Position numbers and translations under genes: made by a program. This document shows positions 1-8,499 of a stretch of 40,006 nt of DNA, in pieces; the stretch's first letter is position 1, and every line of letters begins with the position of its first letter. The notes beneath the pieces were generated by a model. The model did no database searches and was not told where the DNA came from. It saw only the letters and a list, made by a program, of their open reading frames with translations. Source of the DNA: Candidatus Krumholzibacteriia bacterium (GTDB lineage: Bacteria; Krumholzibacteriota; Krumholzibacteriia; LZORAL124-64-63); the NCBI GenBank assembly GCA_024763215.1, contig JANTFX010000016.1:1-40006 (forward strand). Reading direction: 5' to 3'.

Positions 1-1367
1 GCCTTGCCACTGGCGGCCCTGACGGCGACCGGCCTTCCCAGCCATTGCTCCAGGGGCTTGCGCCGGTTCCCGGTGGTGAGGATTTCGCCTCCGCGATCCA
101 GCAACCGGTTCGCGGTGGCCGCTTCGTTCTCCGGAGCGATCACCGCGCCTCCGAAGTGCGTATCGCGGGGGAAGGAAAAGGTGGCCACCGGTCCTTCGTT
201 GTAGAACACGATGCTGCTGGGCATCACCTGGTAGCAGGCCAGGGTCGCCCCGGCCGCCCGGGCGCGGCCCACCAGATCCCGCGTGGGCGGGCCCAGATGA
301 AAGCCTCCGACCGCGAAAGGCCAGGCCAGCGCCACGATCAACCAGGAAGCGGTGCGCACGCGCAGCCAGCGTCCCGCCGCCGCGGGAACCCCCGCGGCCA
401 CCAGCAGGGCCAAGGGCGTGACCATGGGCAGCAGGTAGTTGGGCCGCTTGGAGCCGCTGAGGGAAAAGATCACCAGCGGCGCGAGGATCCACATGAACAG
501 CAACCACCGGCCGCCGACCGGGTCGCCGGATGCGGAAGGCTTGCGCAGGCCCCGGACCAGTTCCGGCAGCCAGGGTAGCATCAACAGGGGCACCTGGGGC
601 AGGAAGTACCACCACGGCTCGGCGCGGCCGTGGGCCGTGGACAGGACGCGGCCGGCGGTCTCGTCGCCCAACCAGTAACCGGCCAGGCCCGGGTGCTTGA
701 GCAGGACGGCGGCGAACCAAGGCGCGGCCAGCCCCACGAAAACCAGCAGCGTCAAAGGATGGGCCAGGCGCAGCAGCAGCCGGGCGTTGCCGCGCCCGGT
801 GAGCGCCCAGGCCGCAGGCGGAATCACCGTCCAGAACAGGACCATGTGGCCCTTGGCCATGAACCCCACCGCCAGGCCCAGCCCGGCCAGCAGGCGGGTC
901 CCGGGGCGCGGGTCGTCGGTCAGGATGGCGGTGTACACCAGCAGGATCCCGGTCCACAGGAAGATGTCGCCGGTGGTCATGTGGCCCTGGGCCACCGCCA
1001 GGGGGGAGAGGATCGCCGCGATCAGGGCCCACCAGGATGATTCCCTGCCGTATCCAAGGCGCCGGGCCAGGCCCATGGTCAGCCAGCCGCAAAGCAGAAG
1101 GACAACGGTGGCCGGCAGCCTGACGGCCCACTCGGTGGCGGGGAGGACCTTCAGGGCCGCCGCCCCGGCCCAGTACGCCAGGGGTGGTTTGGTGAACAGG
1201 GCCACGCCGTTGAAGGTCGGGGTGATCCAGCTGCCGCCGTGGGCCATGTCCCAGGCCACCGAGGCGTAACGGCCCTCGGTGCTTTCGAGCAGGGGGTAGG
1301 CCGCCAGGCCCAGCAGCCACAGCAGCCCCGCCAGCGAGGCCAGGATGATGACGGTACGACGGGTCAA
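1..1367 (-). CDS. ArnT/PMT-family GT-C glycosyltransferase (partial, C-terminus off the left edge)
   Basis: Continuous open frame of 455 codons running off the window. The N-terminus has a membrane helix followed by the ArnT/PMT_2 signatures E-G-R-Y-A and K-P-P-L-A-Y-W. Many hydrophobic helices follow, with a PWFAAVL-type segment typical of GT39/GT83 enzymes. These integral membrane enzymes move a sugar from a polyprenyl phosphate carrier to lipid A, protein or another acceptor at the outer face of the inner membrane; the acceptor cannot be read here. I chose a TTG start at 1365-1367 because it overlaps the stop of the upstream transporter (TTGA) and no ATG or GTG lies nearby, which implies translational coupling. 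It is the last visible gene of the marR efflux operon. An ArnT-like role (lipid A modification) would fit an envelope-defence operon, but that is inference. Confidence 0.85.
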   Translation of the reverse strand, partial: MTRRTVIILASLAGLLWLLGLAAYPLLESTEGRYASVAWDMAHGGSWITPTFNGVALFTKPPLAYWAGAAALKVLPATEWAVRLPATVVLLLCGWLTMGLARRLGYGRESSWWALIAAILSPLAVAQGHMTTGDIFLWTGILLVYTAILTDDPRPGTRLLAGLGLAVGFMAKGHMVLFWTVIPPAAWALTGRGNARLLLRLAHPLTLLVFVGLAAPWFAAVLLKHPGLAGYWLGDETAGRVLSTAHGRAEPWWYFLPQVPLLMLPWLPELVRGLRKPSASGDPVGGRWLLFMWILAPLVIFSLSGSKRPNYLLPMVTPLALLVAAGVPAAAGRWLRVRTASWLIVALAWPFAVGGFHLGPPTRDLVGRARAAGATLACYQVMPSSIVFYNEGPVATFSFPRDTHFGGAVIAPENEAATANRLLDRGGEILTTGNRRKPLEQWLGRPVAVRAASGK

Positions 1368-2950
1368 TGCACCACGGCGCCTTTCTTCGCTTCGCGGCCC
1401 AGGAACAGGGCCAGGGGCATGAACACGATGAACGAGATCATCAACATATGGAAGACATCATTGTACGCCATGGCGGCGGCCTGTTGCTGGACCATGCCGC
1501 CGATCAGACCGTGCGCCACCTGCTGGTTGGACACCGGGTCCAGCCCCGAGACCGTATCCAGGGCCCGGCTCGCCACGTGCAGATGCTCCTGCAGGACCGG
1601 GTTGCCGGGGGTCAGGTTCTCCACCAGCCGCGCGTGGTGGCTCTGGACGTGCTGGGACAGCACGGTCGAACTGATGGCGATGCCGATGGAGCCGCCCTCG
1701 TTGCGCATGAGGTTGAACAGACCCGTGGCCGAGCCGATCTGCTGTGGCTTGAGGTTGACGAACGCCGCCGCGGTCAAGGGCACGAAGAGGAAGCCCAGAC
1801 CCAATCCCTGCAGCAGGCGGCTGTCCATCATGTAGTTGAAGTCCACGGCCAGGTTCATGTGCATCATCATCCACATGGACCAGACGTTCAGGGCCGCGCC
1901 GAAGATCACCAGCGCGCGGATGTCGATACGGCCGATCATGAAACCGACCGCGGCCATGGATATCAACGAGGTCACCCCGCCGGGCGAGAGCACCAGCCCC
2001 GCCCAGGTGGCGGTGTAGCCCATGAGGGTCTGGGCGAACAGCGGCAGCATGGTGAACGAACCGTACAGGCCGAAGCCCAGCAGGAACATCAAGGTCGTGC
2101 CGGTGGCGAATTGGCGGTCCTTGAACGAGGTCAGATCGACCAGGGGCCGGGCGGCGGTCAGGGAGCGCCAGATGAACAGGGCCAGAAACAGCGCCGTCGA
2201 GAGGGCCAGGGCCTGGATGAAGGGGCTGTGGAACCAGTCGTAGCGCTCGCCCCGGTTCAGGAAGATCTCCAGGCTGCCCAGGCCGATGGCGATGAACAGG
2301 AAGCTCAGGTAGTCGATGCGCCCCTCGGGTTTTTTCATGTACCCCGGATCGGTCACGTTGAGCAGGGCCATGATGATGCCGATGATGCCGACGGGGACGT
2401 TGATGTAGAACACCCAGCGCCAGGTGATGGTGTCGGTGACCCAGCCGCCCAGGGTCGGCCCGATGATGGGGCCGAAGATCACACCCACCCCGAACAGGGC
2501 CATGGCCTTGCCGTGTTCCTCGGGCGGGAAGGATTCCAGGAGGATGGCCTGGGACATGGGCACCATGGCGCCGCCGGCCATGCCCTGCAGTACCCGCATG
2601 GCCAGCAGCATGGGCAGCGAGACCGCGGCTCCGGAGAGGAACGAGGCCACGGTGAACAGGCCCAGGCACCAGATGTACGCGCGCTTGCGCCCGAAGAAGT
2701 TGCCGATCCAGCCGGTCATGGGCAGGATGATGGCGTTGGCCACCAGGTAGCTGGTGATGACCCAGGTCACCTCGTCCTGGCCCGCGCTGAAGGTACCCTG
2801 CATGTGCGGCAGGGCCACGTTGGCCACGGAGGTGTCGATGACCTCGATCAAGGTGCCGATCATCACCGTGACCGCGACCAGGTACTTGTTGACCGTCGGC
2901 CTGGTCCTGGAAGCGGGCAGGACCGCGGCGTCGTTGCCGGCCACGCTCAT
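1364..2950 (-). CDS. emrB: DHA2-family MFS multidrug efflux transporter, EmrB/QacA type
   Basis: A 528-residue inner-membrane protein with about 14 hydrophobic helices. Residues 39-48 read D-T-S-V-A-N-V-A-L-P, the DHA2 first-helix motif, and a later G-N-F-F-G-R-K-R matches MFS motif A. This family exports drugs or toxic compounds using the proton gradient, working with an EmrA-type adaptor and a TolC-type channel; both are encoded directly upstream. The ATG at 2948-2950 overlaps the emrA stop (ATGA). The GGAGG sequence sits only one base before this ATG, so the in-frame GTG at 2942-2944 (seven bases after it) is an equally good start. The stop overlaps the TTG of the glycosyltransferase. The substrate is unknown. 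Confidence 0.93.
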   Translation of the reverse strand: MSVAGNDAAVLPASRTRPTVNKYLVAVTVMIGTLIEVIDTSVANVALPHMQGTFSAGQDEVTWVITSYLVANAIILPMTGWIGNFFGRKRAYIWCLGLFTVASFLSGAAVSLPMLLAMRVLQGMAGGAMVPMSQAILLESFPPEEHGKAMALFGVGVIFGPIIGPTLGGWVTDTITWRWVFYINVPVGIIGIIMALLNVTDPGYMKKPEGRIDYLSFLFIAIGLGSLEIFLNRGERYDWFHSPFIQALALSTALFLALFIWRSLTAARPLVDLTSFKDRQFATGTTLMFLLGFGLYGSFTMLPLFAQTLMGYTATWAGLVLSPGGVTSLISMAAVGFMIGRIDIRALVIFGAALNVWSMWMMMHMNLAVDFNYMMDSRLLQGLGLGFLFVPLTAAAFVNLKPQQIGSATGLFNLMRNEGGSIGIAISSTVLSQHVQSHHARLVENLTPGNPVLQEHLHVASRALDTVSGLDPVSNQQVAHGLIGGMVQQQAAAMAYNDVFHMLMISFIVFMPLALFLGREAKKGAVVH

Positions 2951-3942
2951 TCCTCCAGTCCGCTGGTGTCCACGGTGACCTCGCACGACAGGCCGATCTT
3001 CAGCAGGCGCGCGGGGGCATCGTCGTCAAGGGTGATGCGCACCGGCAGGCGCTGGACCACCTTGATCCAGTTGCCCGTGGCGTTCTCGGGCGGCAGCAGG
3101 GAAAAAGCGGCGCCGCTGCCGGCGCCCAGGCTGGCCACATGACCGTGGAATTCGGTGCTCCCATCGGCGTCGATGGTGAAGGTCACGGGTTGCCCCACCC
3201 GGATCCGGCGCAGCTGGGTCTCCTTGAAGTTGGCGTCGATCCAGACGTGTTCCCCGGTGGTCTGCACGATGCGGCACAGGGGCTGGCCCGGCGCGGTGAC
3301 CTGGCCGACCATGGCCGACTTGTCGGCCACCACCCCGGAACAGGGGGCCGTCACCGCGCAGTAGCTGCGCTGGAGCAACGCGTTGTCCAGGCCCGTGTGG
3401 GCCTTCTCCAGGCCCTTGATCTTGGCCTCCAGGCCGGCCTTGGCCGCGGCAAGCTGCTTGCGCGCGGCTTCGACCCGGGCCTCGGCCACCTTGGCGGCCG
3501 CCACGGCCTGGTCATACTGTCGCCTGGCTGTCGATCCCCGTTCCTCCAGGGCGGCGAACCGGTCCCGGTCGGTGCGGGCCAGATCGAGCTGGGCGCGGGC
3601 TGCGGCGAGCTGGGCCTCGGCTCCGGCGATCTGGGCCTTCTGCAGCGCGACAGCCGCCTCGGCGGCGCCCACGTTGGCCTTCTGCTTGGCCACCGCCTGG
3701 TCGAAATCCCGGGGATCGAGCTGCGCGATGGGTTGCCCCGCCTTGACGATCTGGTGCTCCTCCACCTCCACCTTGAGCAGGGTGCCGGGCACGCGGCTGG
3801 CCACGGCGGTCACATCGGCCCCGATGTATGCGTTGTCGGTGCTTGGGTAGATCTGTCCGTGCTGCCATTTGTGCCAGCCCACGAAAACCAGGGCGGCGGC
3901 CACCAACAGGATGATGGTCAGTCCTATCCAGCGCTTGTTCAT
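2947..3942 (-). CDS. emrA: HlyD/EmrA-type membrane fusion protein of the efflux pump
   Basis: 331 residues. A single N-terminal membrane helix (about residues 6-23) is followed by S-T-D-N-A-Y-I (34-40), the hallmark of EmrA-type adaptors. Next come a biotinyl-lipoyl-like half (V-P-G-T-L-L-K-V near 51-58), a long Ala/Lys/Gln-rich alpha-helical hairpin (about 80-185), and the second lipoyl half and beta-barrel. It should bridge the inner-membrane pump and the outer-membrane channel across the periplasm. Start and stop both overlap the neighbouring genes by four bases (ATGA), so pump stoichiometry is probably set by translational coupling. Confidence 0.94.
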   Translation of the reverse strand: MNKRWIGLTIILLVAAALVFVGWHKWQHGQIYPSTDNAYIGADVTAVASRVPGTLLKVEVEEHQIVKAGQPIAQLDPRDFDQAVAKQKANVGAAEAAVALQKAQIAGAEAQLAAARAQLDLARTDRDRFAALEERGSTARRQYDQAVAAAKVAEARVEAARKQLAAAKAGLEAKIKGLEKAHTGLDNALLQRSYCAVTAPCSGVVADKSAMVGQVTAPGQPLCRIVQTTGEHVWIDANFKETQLRRIRVGQPVTFTIDADGSTEFHGHVASLGAGSGAAFSLLPPENATGNWIKVVQRLPVRITLDDDAPARLLKIGLSCEVTVDTSGLEE

Positions 3943-5300
3943 GGTGTGACACTCCCTTGGTTATCGTCCGGGGTGGTTGCAAAGAAGGCGGCCAGGTCAC
4001 GGCCGGTCACCGCCGCCAGGCGGGCGCGGGCCATGAATCCCTGGTGATGCTTGATGACGACCTGCAGGCGCGAGTCGGCCAGCAGGGCCTCGGCGTCGAG
4101 CACGTCGCTGGAGCGGGCGATGCCCTGGCGGTACTGGTCCTCGACGATGCGCAGATTTTCCATGGCGGCGTTGACGTTGCTCCGCGCGGTCTCTTCCTCG
4201 CGGCGGGCCTGGGCCAGCGCGCGGCGGGACCGTTCCAGGGCCACGTGTGCCCCGCGCCGGGCTTCCAGCCGCTGCCGGCTGGCGGCCAGGACGCCGGCGG
4301 CGGCCTTGGCCGATTCCGCCGCCCGGGCGCCCCCGTCGAAGATGTTCCAGCTGATGCCAAGGGCCACCGAGTTCACATGGGGATAGAGCAGGGCGTCGTT
4401 CTCCTGCCAGGAGTGGCTGGCGGCCACGAACAGGTTGGGGTACCAGGCCTTGCGGGCCAGGTCGGCCAGGGTTCGGGTCGTGTTTTCCGCTTCGGTGGCG
4501 GCCCGCAGCTGCAGGTTGCCCTGAAGCAGGGATTCCGCGTCCCCGTGCTCGGCGGCGTACAGGCCCACCGTCGACAATGAATCGGGCAAGATCACCGGGA
4601 CGCCGGGATCCCGCCCCAGGATCCGGTTCAGATCCTGCAGGACCACGGCCAGGTTGTCGTCGGCCGCGGCCCGGGCATCGCGCACCTGGTCCAGTCGGAC
4701 CCGGGTCTCCAGCAGGTCGTTGCGGGCCACCAGGCCCTGGTCGTAAAGATCCTGCACCTCCTGCAGGTGGCGGGAGAGGGAGGCGAGGGACTGATCCAGC
4801 ACATGCTCCTGACCGCGCAGGTTCAGGGCCGTCAGGTAACGGTCCAGGGCCTCCAGCTGGGCCGACTGGACGCGGGAAAGCCCCGCGGCCCTGGCCGCGG
4901 CCAGGTTGCTGCGGGCCGCGTCCACGGCCAGGCCGCGCAGCCCTCCGTTCCAGAGCAGCTCCCGGGCGGTGAGCTGGTATTCCCCGTTGCTCTGGTTGCC
5001 CATGGGAAAGGTCAGGGGGCCGGCGGCGATCTCCTGCTGATGGTCGCGGGTGATGTACTGCCCCTGGAAATCCACCGTGGGGTACCAGGTGGCGCGGGCG
5101 TGCCGCACATCCGCGGCCGCGGCCAGGGTGTCGCTGTGGGCCTGCACCGCGGCCAGGGACCGAGCCGCCGCCAGGGACATGACCCGTCCCGGGGTCAACA
5201 CGGCGTCCTGTCCAGAGGCCATGGCGCCCAGCGGCCAAACGAGCGCGGTCACGGTCAGGATGGTCAGGAGGATGGTTCTGATATGATGCTGATCGTTCAC
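3939..5300 (-). CDS. TolC-family outer-membrane efflux channel protein
   Basis: 453 residues from a GTG start at 5298-5300. That start overlaps the marR stop (GTGA) and has AAAGGGGG eight bases upstream; longer in-frame extensions would run through marR and are rejected. A signal peptide (about residues 1-30, hydrophobic I-L-L-T-I-L-T-V-T-A-L-V-W) precedes two repeats of long amphipathic helices rich in Ala, Arg, Leu and Gln with the usual outer-membrane-efflux segments, e.g. the LWNGGLRG and NIFDGGARAAE regions that end the strand-helix units. It forms the trimeric exit duct for the EmrAB-like pump encoded after it. Confidence 0.92.
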   Translation of the reverse strand: MNDQHHIRTILLTILTVTALVWPLGAMASGQDAVLTPGRVMSLAAARSLAAVQAHSDTLAAAADVRHARATWYPTVDFQGQYITRDHQQEIAAGPLTFPMGNQSNGEYQLTARELLWNGGLRGLAVDAARSNLAAARAAGLSRVQSAQLEALDRYLTALNLRGQEHVLDQSLASLSRHLQEVQDLYDQGLVARNDLLETRVRLDQVRDARAAADDNLAVVLQDLNRILGRDPGVPVILPDSLSTVGLYAAEHGDAESLLQGNLQLRAATEAENTTRTLADLARKAWYPNLFVAASHSWQENDALLYPHVNSVALGISWNIFDGGARAAESAKAAAGVLAASRQRLEARRGAHVALERSRRALAQARREEETARSNVNAAMENLRIVEDQYRQGIARSSDVLDAEALLADSRLQVVIKHHQGFMARARLAAVTGRDLAAFFATTPDDNQGSVTP

Positions 5301-5752
5301 GAGACGAACCCCCTTTCCCAGGCTTCGGCCGCGTTGGTCTCCATGCGGTTGAGAAGGGAAATCATGGTCCCGACTTCCTGTTCGGAAAATCCCGCGAGCA
5401 GGATATCCTGCCAGCGCCAGAGCTTGCTCAGCACAGAATCCCACAGCTTGCGGGCCTTGGGGGTGACCAGCACCGTGTTGGCGCGCACGTTGCCGGGGAC
5501 GGGCTTGCGCTGGATGAGGCCCTTCTGTTCCAGGACCACCAGCATGCGAGCGGCCGAGCTCTTGTCCACGTACAGCCGCCGGGCCAGTTCATCCTGGGTG
5601 ATGCCGTCCCCGTGGGTGATCAGGGTGCCCAGATAGAACAGGTGCTCCTTGCTGATCCCGTGCGGGCCCAGCACCTGGCGGGCGTACTTGCTCGCGATCA
5701 GGTTCAGGACGTAGATCATGCGTCCCAGGGAAAGTTCAGGGTCGTGGACCAT
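5297..5752 (-). CDS. MarR-family winged-helix transcriptional regulator
   Basis: 151 residues. The winged-helix core lies at about 45-105: I-T-Q-D-E-L-A-R-R-L-Y-V-D-K-S-S-A-A-R is the helix-turn-helix, and N-T-V-L-V-T-P-K-A-R follows the wing. Dimerising helices flank it. MarR proteins usually repress their own operon and release DNA when a small toxic ligand binds. As first gene of an efflux operon it is the likely local repressor, and two related inverted repeats lie in its promoter. The ATG at 5750-5752 has GGAG six bases upstream. The inducer is unknown. Confidence 0.93.
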   Translation of the reverse strand: MVHDPELSLGRMIYVLNLIASKYARQVLGPHGISKEHLFYLGTLITHGDGITQDELARRLYVDKSSAARMLVVLEQKGLIQRKPVPGNVRANTVLVTPKARKLWDSVLSKLWRWQDILLAGFSEQEVGTMISLLNRMETNAAEAWERGFVS

Positions 5753-5775
5753 GACATCTCCATCGGTTGAAAGAC

Positions 5776-5817
5776 CATCAGTTGATGATACAACAAATGT
5801 ATAAACAACAGTTGGTG
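5776..5817. promoter_or_regulatory. Two operator-like inverted repeats in the marR promoter
   Basis: CATCAGTTGATG (5776-5787, arms CATCA/TGATG around GT) and the related CAACAGTTGGTG (5806-5817) lie 30 bases apart, about three helical turns. The second lies in the -35/-10 spacer and the first just downstream of the predicted start. A third looser copy, CATCGGTTGAAA, begins at 5761. This is the layout expected for autorepression by the MarR protein; binding itself is inferred. Confidence 0.5.
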
Positions 5818-5823
5818 TGTCAA
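5796..5823 (-). promoter_or_regulatory. Candidate sigma70 promoter of the marR efflux operon
   Basis: On the minus strand TTGACA (5823-5818) is followed after 16 bases by TACATT (5801-5796). Transcription would start near 5789, about 37 bases before the marR ATG. The -35 is a perfect consensus and the surroundings are AT-rich against high-GC flanks. Confidence 0.6.
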
Positions 5824-5849
5824 CAGAAAAATTTCCCCCACGGTCTTCC

Positions 5850-5879
5850 TTGCCGCTGAGGATGGATTCGGGGCATATT
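5850..5879 (+). promoter_or_regulatory. Candidate promoter giving a leaderless cca transcript
   Basis: TTGCCG (5850-5855), an 18-base spacer, then CATATT (5874-5879). The predicted first transcribed base is 5886-5887, which coincides with the ATG at 5887. No ribosome-binding sequence is seen in the gap, so translation may begin on a leaderless message. Confidence 0.4.
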
Positions 5880-5886
5880 GTGACCC

Positions 5887-7263
5887 ATGGTCAGTTCAGA
5901 ATTCGATTTTCCGTGCCCCGCTGCGGCCAAAGAGCTTGCCCGCCTGGTGGCCGGCCATGGCGGCCGGGCCTTGCTGGTCGGAGGCTGGGTCCGGGATGCG
6001 TTGCTGCAAAGGGCGGCCCCGGACGTGGATGTCGAGGTGTTCGGGCTCGACCCTGACGATCTGAAGAACCTGCTGGCCGCCCACTACGACCTGGACCAGA
6101 TCGGGCGGGCCTTTGGCATCCTCAAGCTGCAGGGGTTGGGCATCGATGTCTCGGTGCCGCGCCGGGAAACCAAGACCGGGACGGGCCACCGGGGCTTCCT
6201 GGTGGACGCCGACCCGCACCTGAGCTTCGCACGGGCGGCGCAGCGCCGCGACTTCACCATCAACGCCATGGGTTACGACCCCTTGACCGGGGAACTGCTG
6301 GACCCCTGGAACGGCCGCGCGGACCTTCAGGCCCGCCGGTTGCGCCACACGTCGGATAAATTCGGCGAGGATCCCTTGCGGGTGCTGCGGGGCATGCAGC
6401 TGTGCGCCCGGTTCCAGCTGGAGCCGGTCCGCGAGACCGTGGCCCTTTGCCGGACCATGGGGCGGGAAGGTCTGGCGCCCGAGCGGTTCTTCCCCGAGTG
6501 GCGCAAGCTGATCCTGCTGGGAAGCGAGCCGTCGCGCGGGCTGGATTTTCTGCGCCGGACCCGCTGGTTGCGCTACTTCCCCGAGCTGGAGGCCCTCATC
6601 GGGTGCCCCCAGGATCCCCGCTGGCACCCCGAAGGCGATGTCTGGACCCATGTCCTGCACTGCCTGGATGCCTTCGCCGACGAGCGCGGCGGCGATCAGG
6701 ACGAGGATCTGGTGGTGGGGCTGGCTGTCCTGTGCCATGACCTGGGCAAGCCCGCCACCACCACGGTCGAGGACGAGGGCATTCGTTCCCGCGGCCACGC
6801 CGAGGCGGGGGTCCAGGTCGCGCAGGATTTCCTGGCGCGCCTGAGCGTCCCGGCCGCGCTGGTCCGGCAGGTTCTGCCCCTGGTCCGGGAGCACGCGCAC
6901 GTCGTGGCCCTGCACAAGGCCCATGCCTCGGATGCGGCCATCAGACGGCTGGCCCGGCGGGTGGGGCGCATCGACCGCCTGGTACGGGTGGTCCGGGCGG
7001 ATCAGCTGGGGCGCCCACCTTTGCAGGACCGGGAAGTCCCCGCCGCCGACTGGTTGTGGGACAAGGCCCAGGCCCTGGCCGTGGTAAGGTCGGCCCCCGA
7101 GCCCCTGATCCAGGGTCGCCACCTGGTGGCCCTGGGCCTGACGCCGGGCCCGGAGTTCAAGCCCCTGCTTGATGATTGCTACCAGGCCCAGCTCGAAGGC
7201 GCATTCGACGACGCCGAGGGCGCCCTGGCCTACCTGAAATCCCTGCTGGATTCACGCTCCTGA
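5887..7263 (+). CDS. cca: CCA-adding-type tRNA nucleotidyltransferase / poly(A) polymerase family with HD domain
   Basis: 458 residues. The N-terminal nucleotidyltransferase domain shows G-G-W-V-R-D at 32-37 and the metal-binding pair D46 and D48. Then come R-R-D-F-T-I-N-A-M (motif B) and an R-R-L-R-H and E-D-P-L-R-V-L-R region for RNA and nucleotide binding. The C-terminal half carries an HD phosphohydrolase domain with H284-D285 in C-H-D-L-G-K-P. The family builds or repairs the CCA end of tRNA; the HD domain adds 2',3'-cyclic phosphodiesterase or phosphatase activity in the E. coli type. A poly(A) polymerase or A-adding variant cannot be excluded from sequence alone. It diverges from the marR operon. 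Confidence 0.88.
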   Translation: MVSSEFDFPCPAAAKELARLVAGHGGRALLVGGWVRDALLQRAAPDVDVEVFGLDPDDLKNLLAAHYDLDQIGRAFGILKLQGLGIDVSVPRRETKTGTGHRGFLVDADPHLSFARAAQRRDFTINAMGYDPLTGELLDPWNGRADLQARRLRHTSDKFGEDPLRVLRGMQLCARFQLEPVRETVALCRTMGREGLAPERFFPEWRKLILLGSEPSRGLDFLRRTRWLRYFPELEALIGCPQDPRWHPEGDVWTHVLHCLDAFADERGGDQDEDLVVGLAVLCHDLGKPATTTVEDEGIRSRGHAEAGVQVAQDFLARLSVPAALVRQVLPLVREHAHVVALHKAHASDAAIRRLARRVGRIDRLVRVVRADQLGRPPLQDREVPAADWLWDKAQALAVVRSAPEPLIQGRHLVALGLTPGPEFKPLLDDCYQAQLEGAFDDAEGALAYLKSLLDSRS

Positions 7264-7382
7264 CGGGTCCGGCCCCGGCATGTGGATGCGTGGTCAAGTG
7301 CTTGCCTTTCCCGCCGATAAGAACACGCGATGGGATGGAGCCAGGTGGCTCCGTCGGTCTGGTGTCTACCCGGGGGAAGATC

Positions 7383-8324
7383 ATGCGTCTGGTCACGCGT
7401 TCGGATTTCGATGGACTCGCCTGCGCCGTGTTGCTGGTGGAAGTGGGCCTGGTGGACGAGTACATGTTCGTGCACCCGAAGGATCTGCAGGACGGCAAGG
7501 TGGCAATCGGCGAAAACGACATCCTGGCCAACGTGCCCTTCGTGCCCGGCTGCGGGATGTGGTTCGACCATCACTCGAGCGAGAAGGAGCGCCTGGCTCT
7601 GCAGGAAGAGCACCACTACCAGGGCCGGAGCGTGATCTGCCAGAGCTGCGCCCGGGTGATCTATGATTATTTCGGCGGCGCGGAGAAGTTCGCCAAGTTC
7701 GACCGGAGCGGCATGATGGCCGCGGTGGACAGGTGCGACAGCGGCCAGCTCGATATCGATGATATCCTCAATCCCCGGGGCTGGGTCCTGCTCTCCTTCC
7801 TCATGGACCCCCGCACGGGCCTGGGTTACGAGAAGCATTACCGGGTTTCCAACTACCGCCTGATGCTGGATATGATCCAGTACTGCCGGAAGATGACCGC
7901 CGCAGAGATCCTGAAACAACCCGATGTCGTCGAAAGGGTGGAGCGCTACCTCGACCAGGAGATGGCCTACACGGATATGATCCGCAACCACGCCTCGGTG
8001 CATGGGAACCTGTTGGTGCTGGATCTGCTCAGGGTGGACAAGCCGTGCGTGGGCAACCGCTTCAAGGAATACGCACTGTATCCGGACCAGGACATCTCCC
8101 TGCGCCTGATCTGGGGCAAAAACCGTGAAGTCGTGGTTTTCACCTGTGGCCACAGCATCCTCAAGCGCACCTCGACGGTCAATGTGGGAGAGTTGATGTT
8201 GCAGTACGGCGGAGGCGGTCATACGCGCGTGGGAACCTGCCAGGTGCCGGTCGGAGAGTACCAGCGGGTCAAGGAAGAGCTGATCTCGGTGCTTGCAGCC
8301 CCTGAACCAGCCTGTTCGGGATGA
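7383..8324 (+). CDS. DHH-family phosphoesterase-like protein
   Basis: 313 residues from an ATG with GGGGGAAG just upstream. Motif I is S-D-F-D-G-L-A (7-13), the DHH motif is D62-H63-H64, and the C-terminal DHHA1-like nucleic-acid or phosphate-binding loop is G-G-G-G-H at 276-280. Relatives hydrolyse short oligonucleotides (NrnA), cyclic dinucleotides (GdpP) or polyphosphate; this one is a soluble stand-alone form without PAS or GGDEF parts. The substrate is undecided. It lies 119 bases after cca on the same strand and could be co-transcribed. The stretch between them holds a tight hairpin (7337-7352) but no clear promoter. Confidence 0.8.
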   Translation: MRLVTRSDFDGLACAVLLVEVGLVDEYMFVHPKDLQDGKVAIGENDILANVPFVPGCGMWFDHHSSEKERLALQEEHHYQGRSVICQSCARVIYDYFGGAEKFAKFDRSGMMAAVDRCDSGQLDIDDILNPRGWVLLSFLMDPRTGLGYEKHYRVSNYRLMLDMIQYCRKMTAAEILKQPDVVERVERYLDQEMAYTDMIRNHASVHGNLLVLDLLRVDKPCVGNRFKEYALYPDQDISLRLIWGKNREVVVFTCGHSILKRTSTVNVGELMLQYGGGGHTRVGTCQVPVGEYQRVKEELISVLAAPEPACSG

Positions 8325-8415
8325 TTCTACCCACAACGGCCAATCATATAATGAGAATAAATTTTGTATCTTTTGTTCAAAATTAAATAATTGATACATC
8401 GCATGAGATTTTATG

Positions 8416-8444
8416 TTGCAAAGGATAATGTGTCCTGTTATAAT
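8416..8444 (+). promoter_or_regulatory. Sigma70-type promoter of first small secreted protein
   Basis: TTGCAA (8416-8421), a 17-base spacer, then a perfect TATAAT (8439-8444), within an AT-rich intergenic stretch. The leader is about 50 bases and carries AAGGAG (8488-8493) before the ATG at 8500. Confidence 0.7.
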
Positions 8445-8499
8445 TTTCATCCTAACGGGGGATACACGACATCCGAGACCCTGCAAAAAGGAGACTTTA

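Noticed and set aside
1367-3142. Plus-strand open frame of about 590 codons opposite emrB and emrA
   Set aside because: His/Gln/Gly-rich shadow of the reverse strand coding bias; the minus-strand genes have clear motifs and overlaps.
7337-7352. Hairpin GGAGCCA-GG-TGGCTCC before the DHH gene
   Set aside because: The two-base loop is too tight and no T-run follows, so it is not a convincing terminator or riboswitch.
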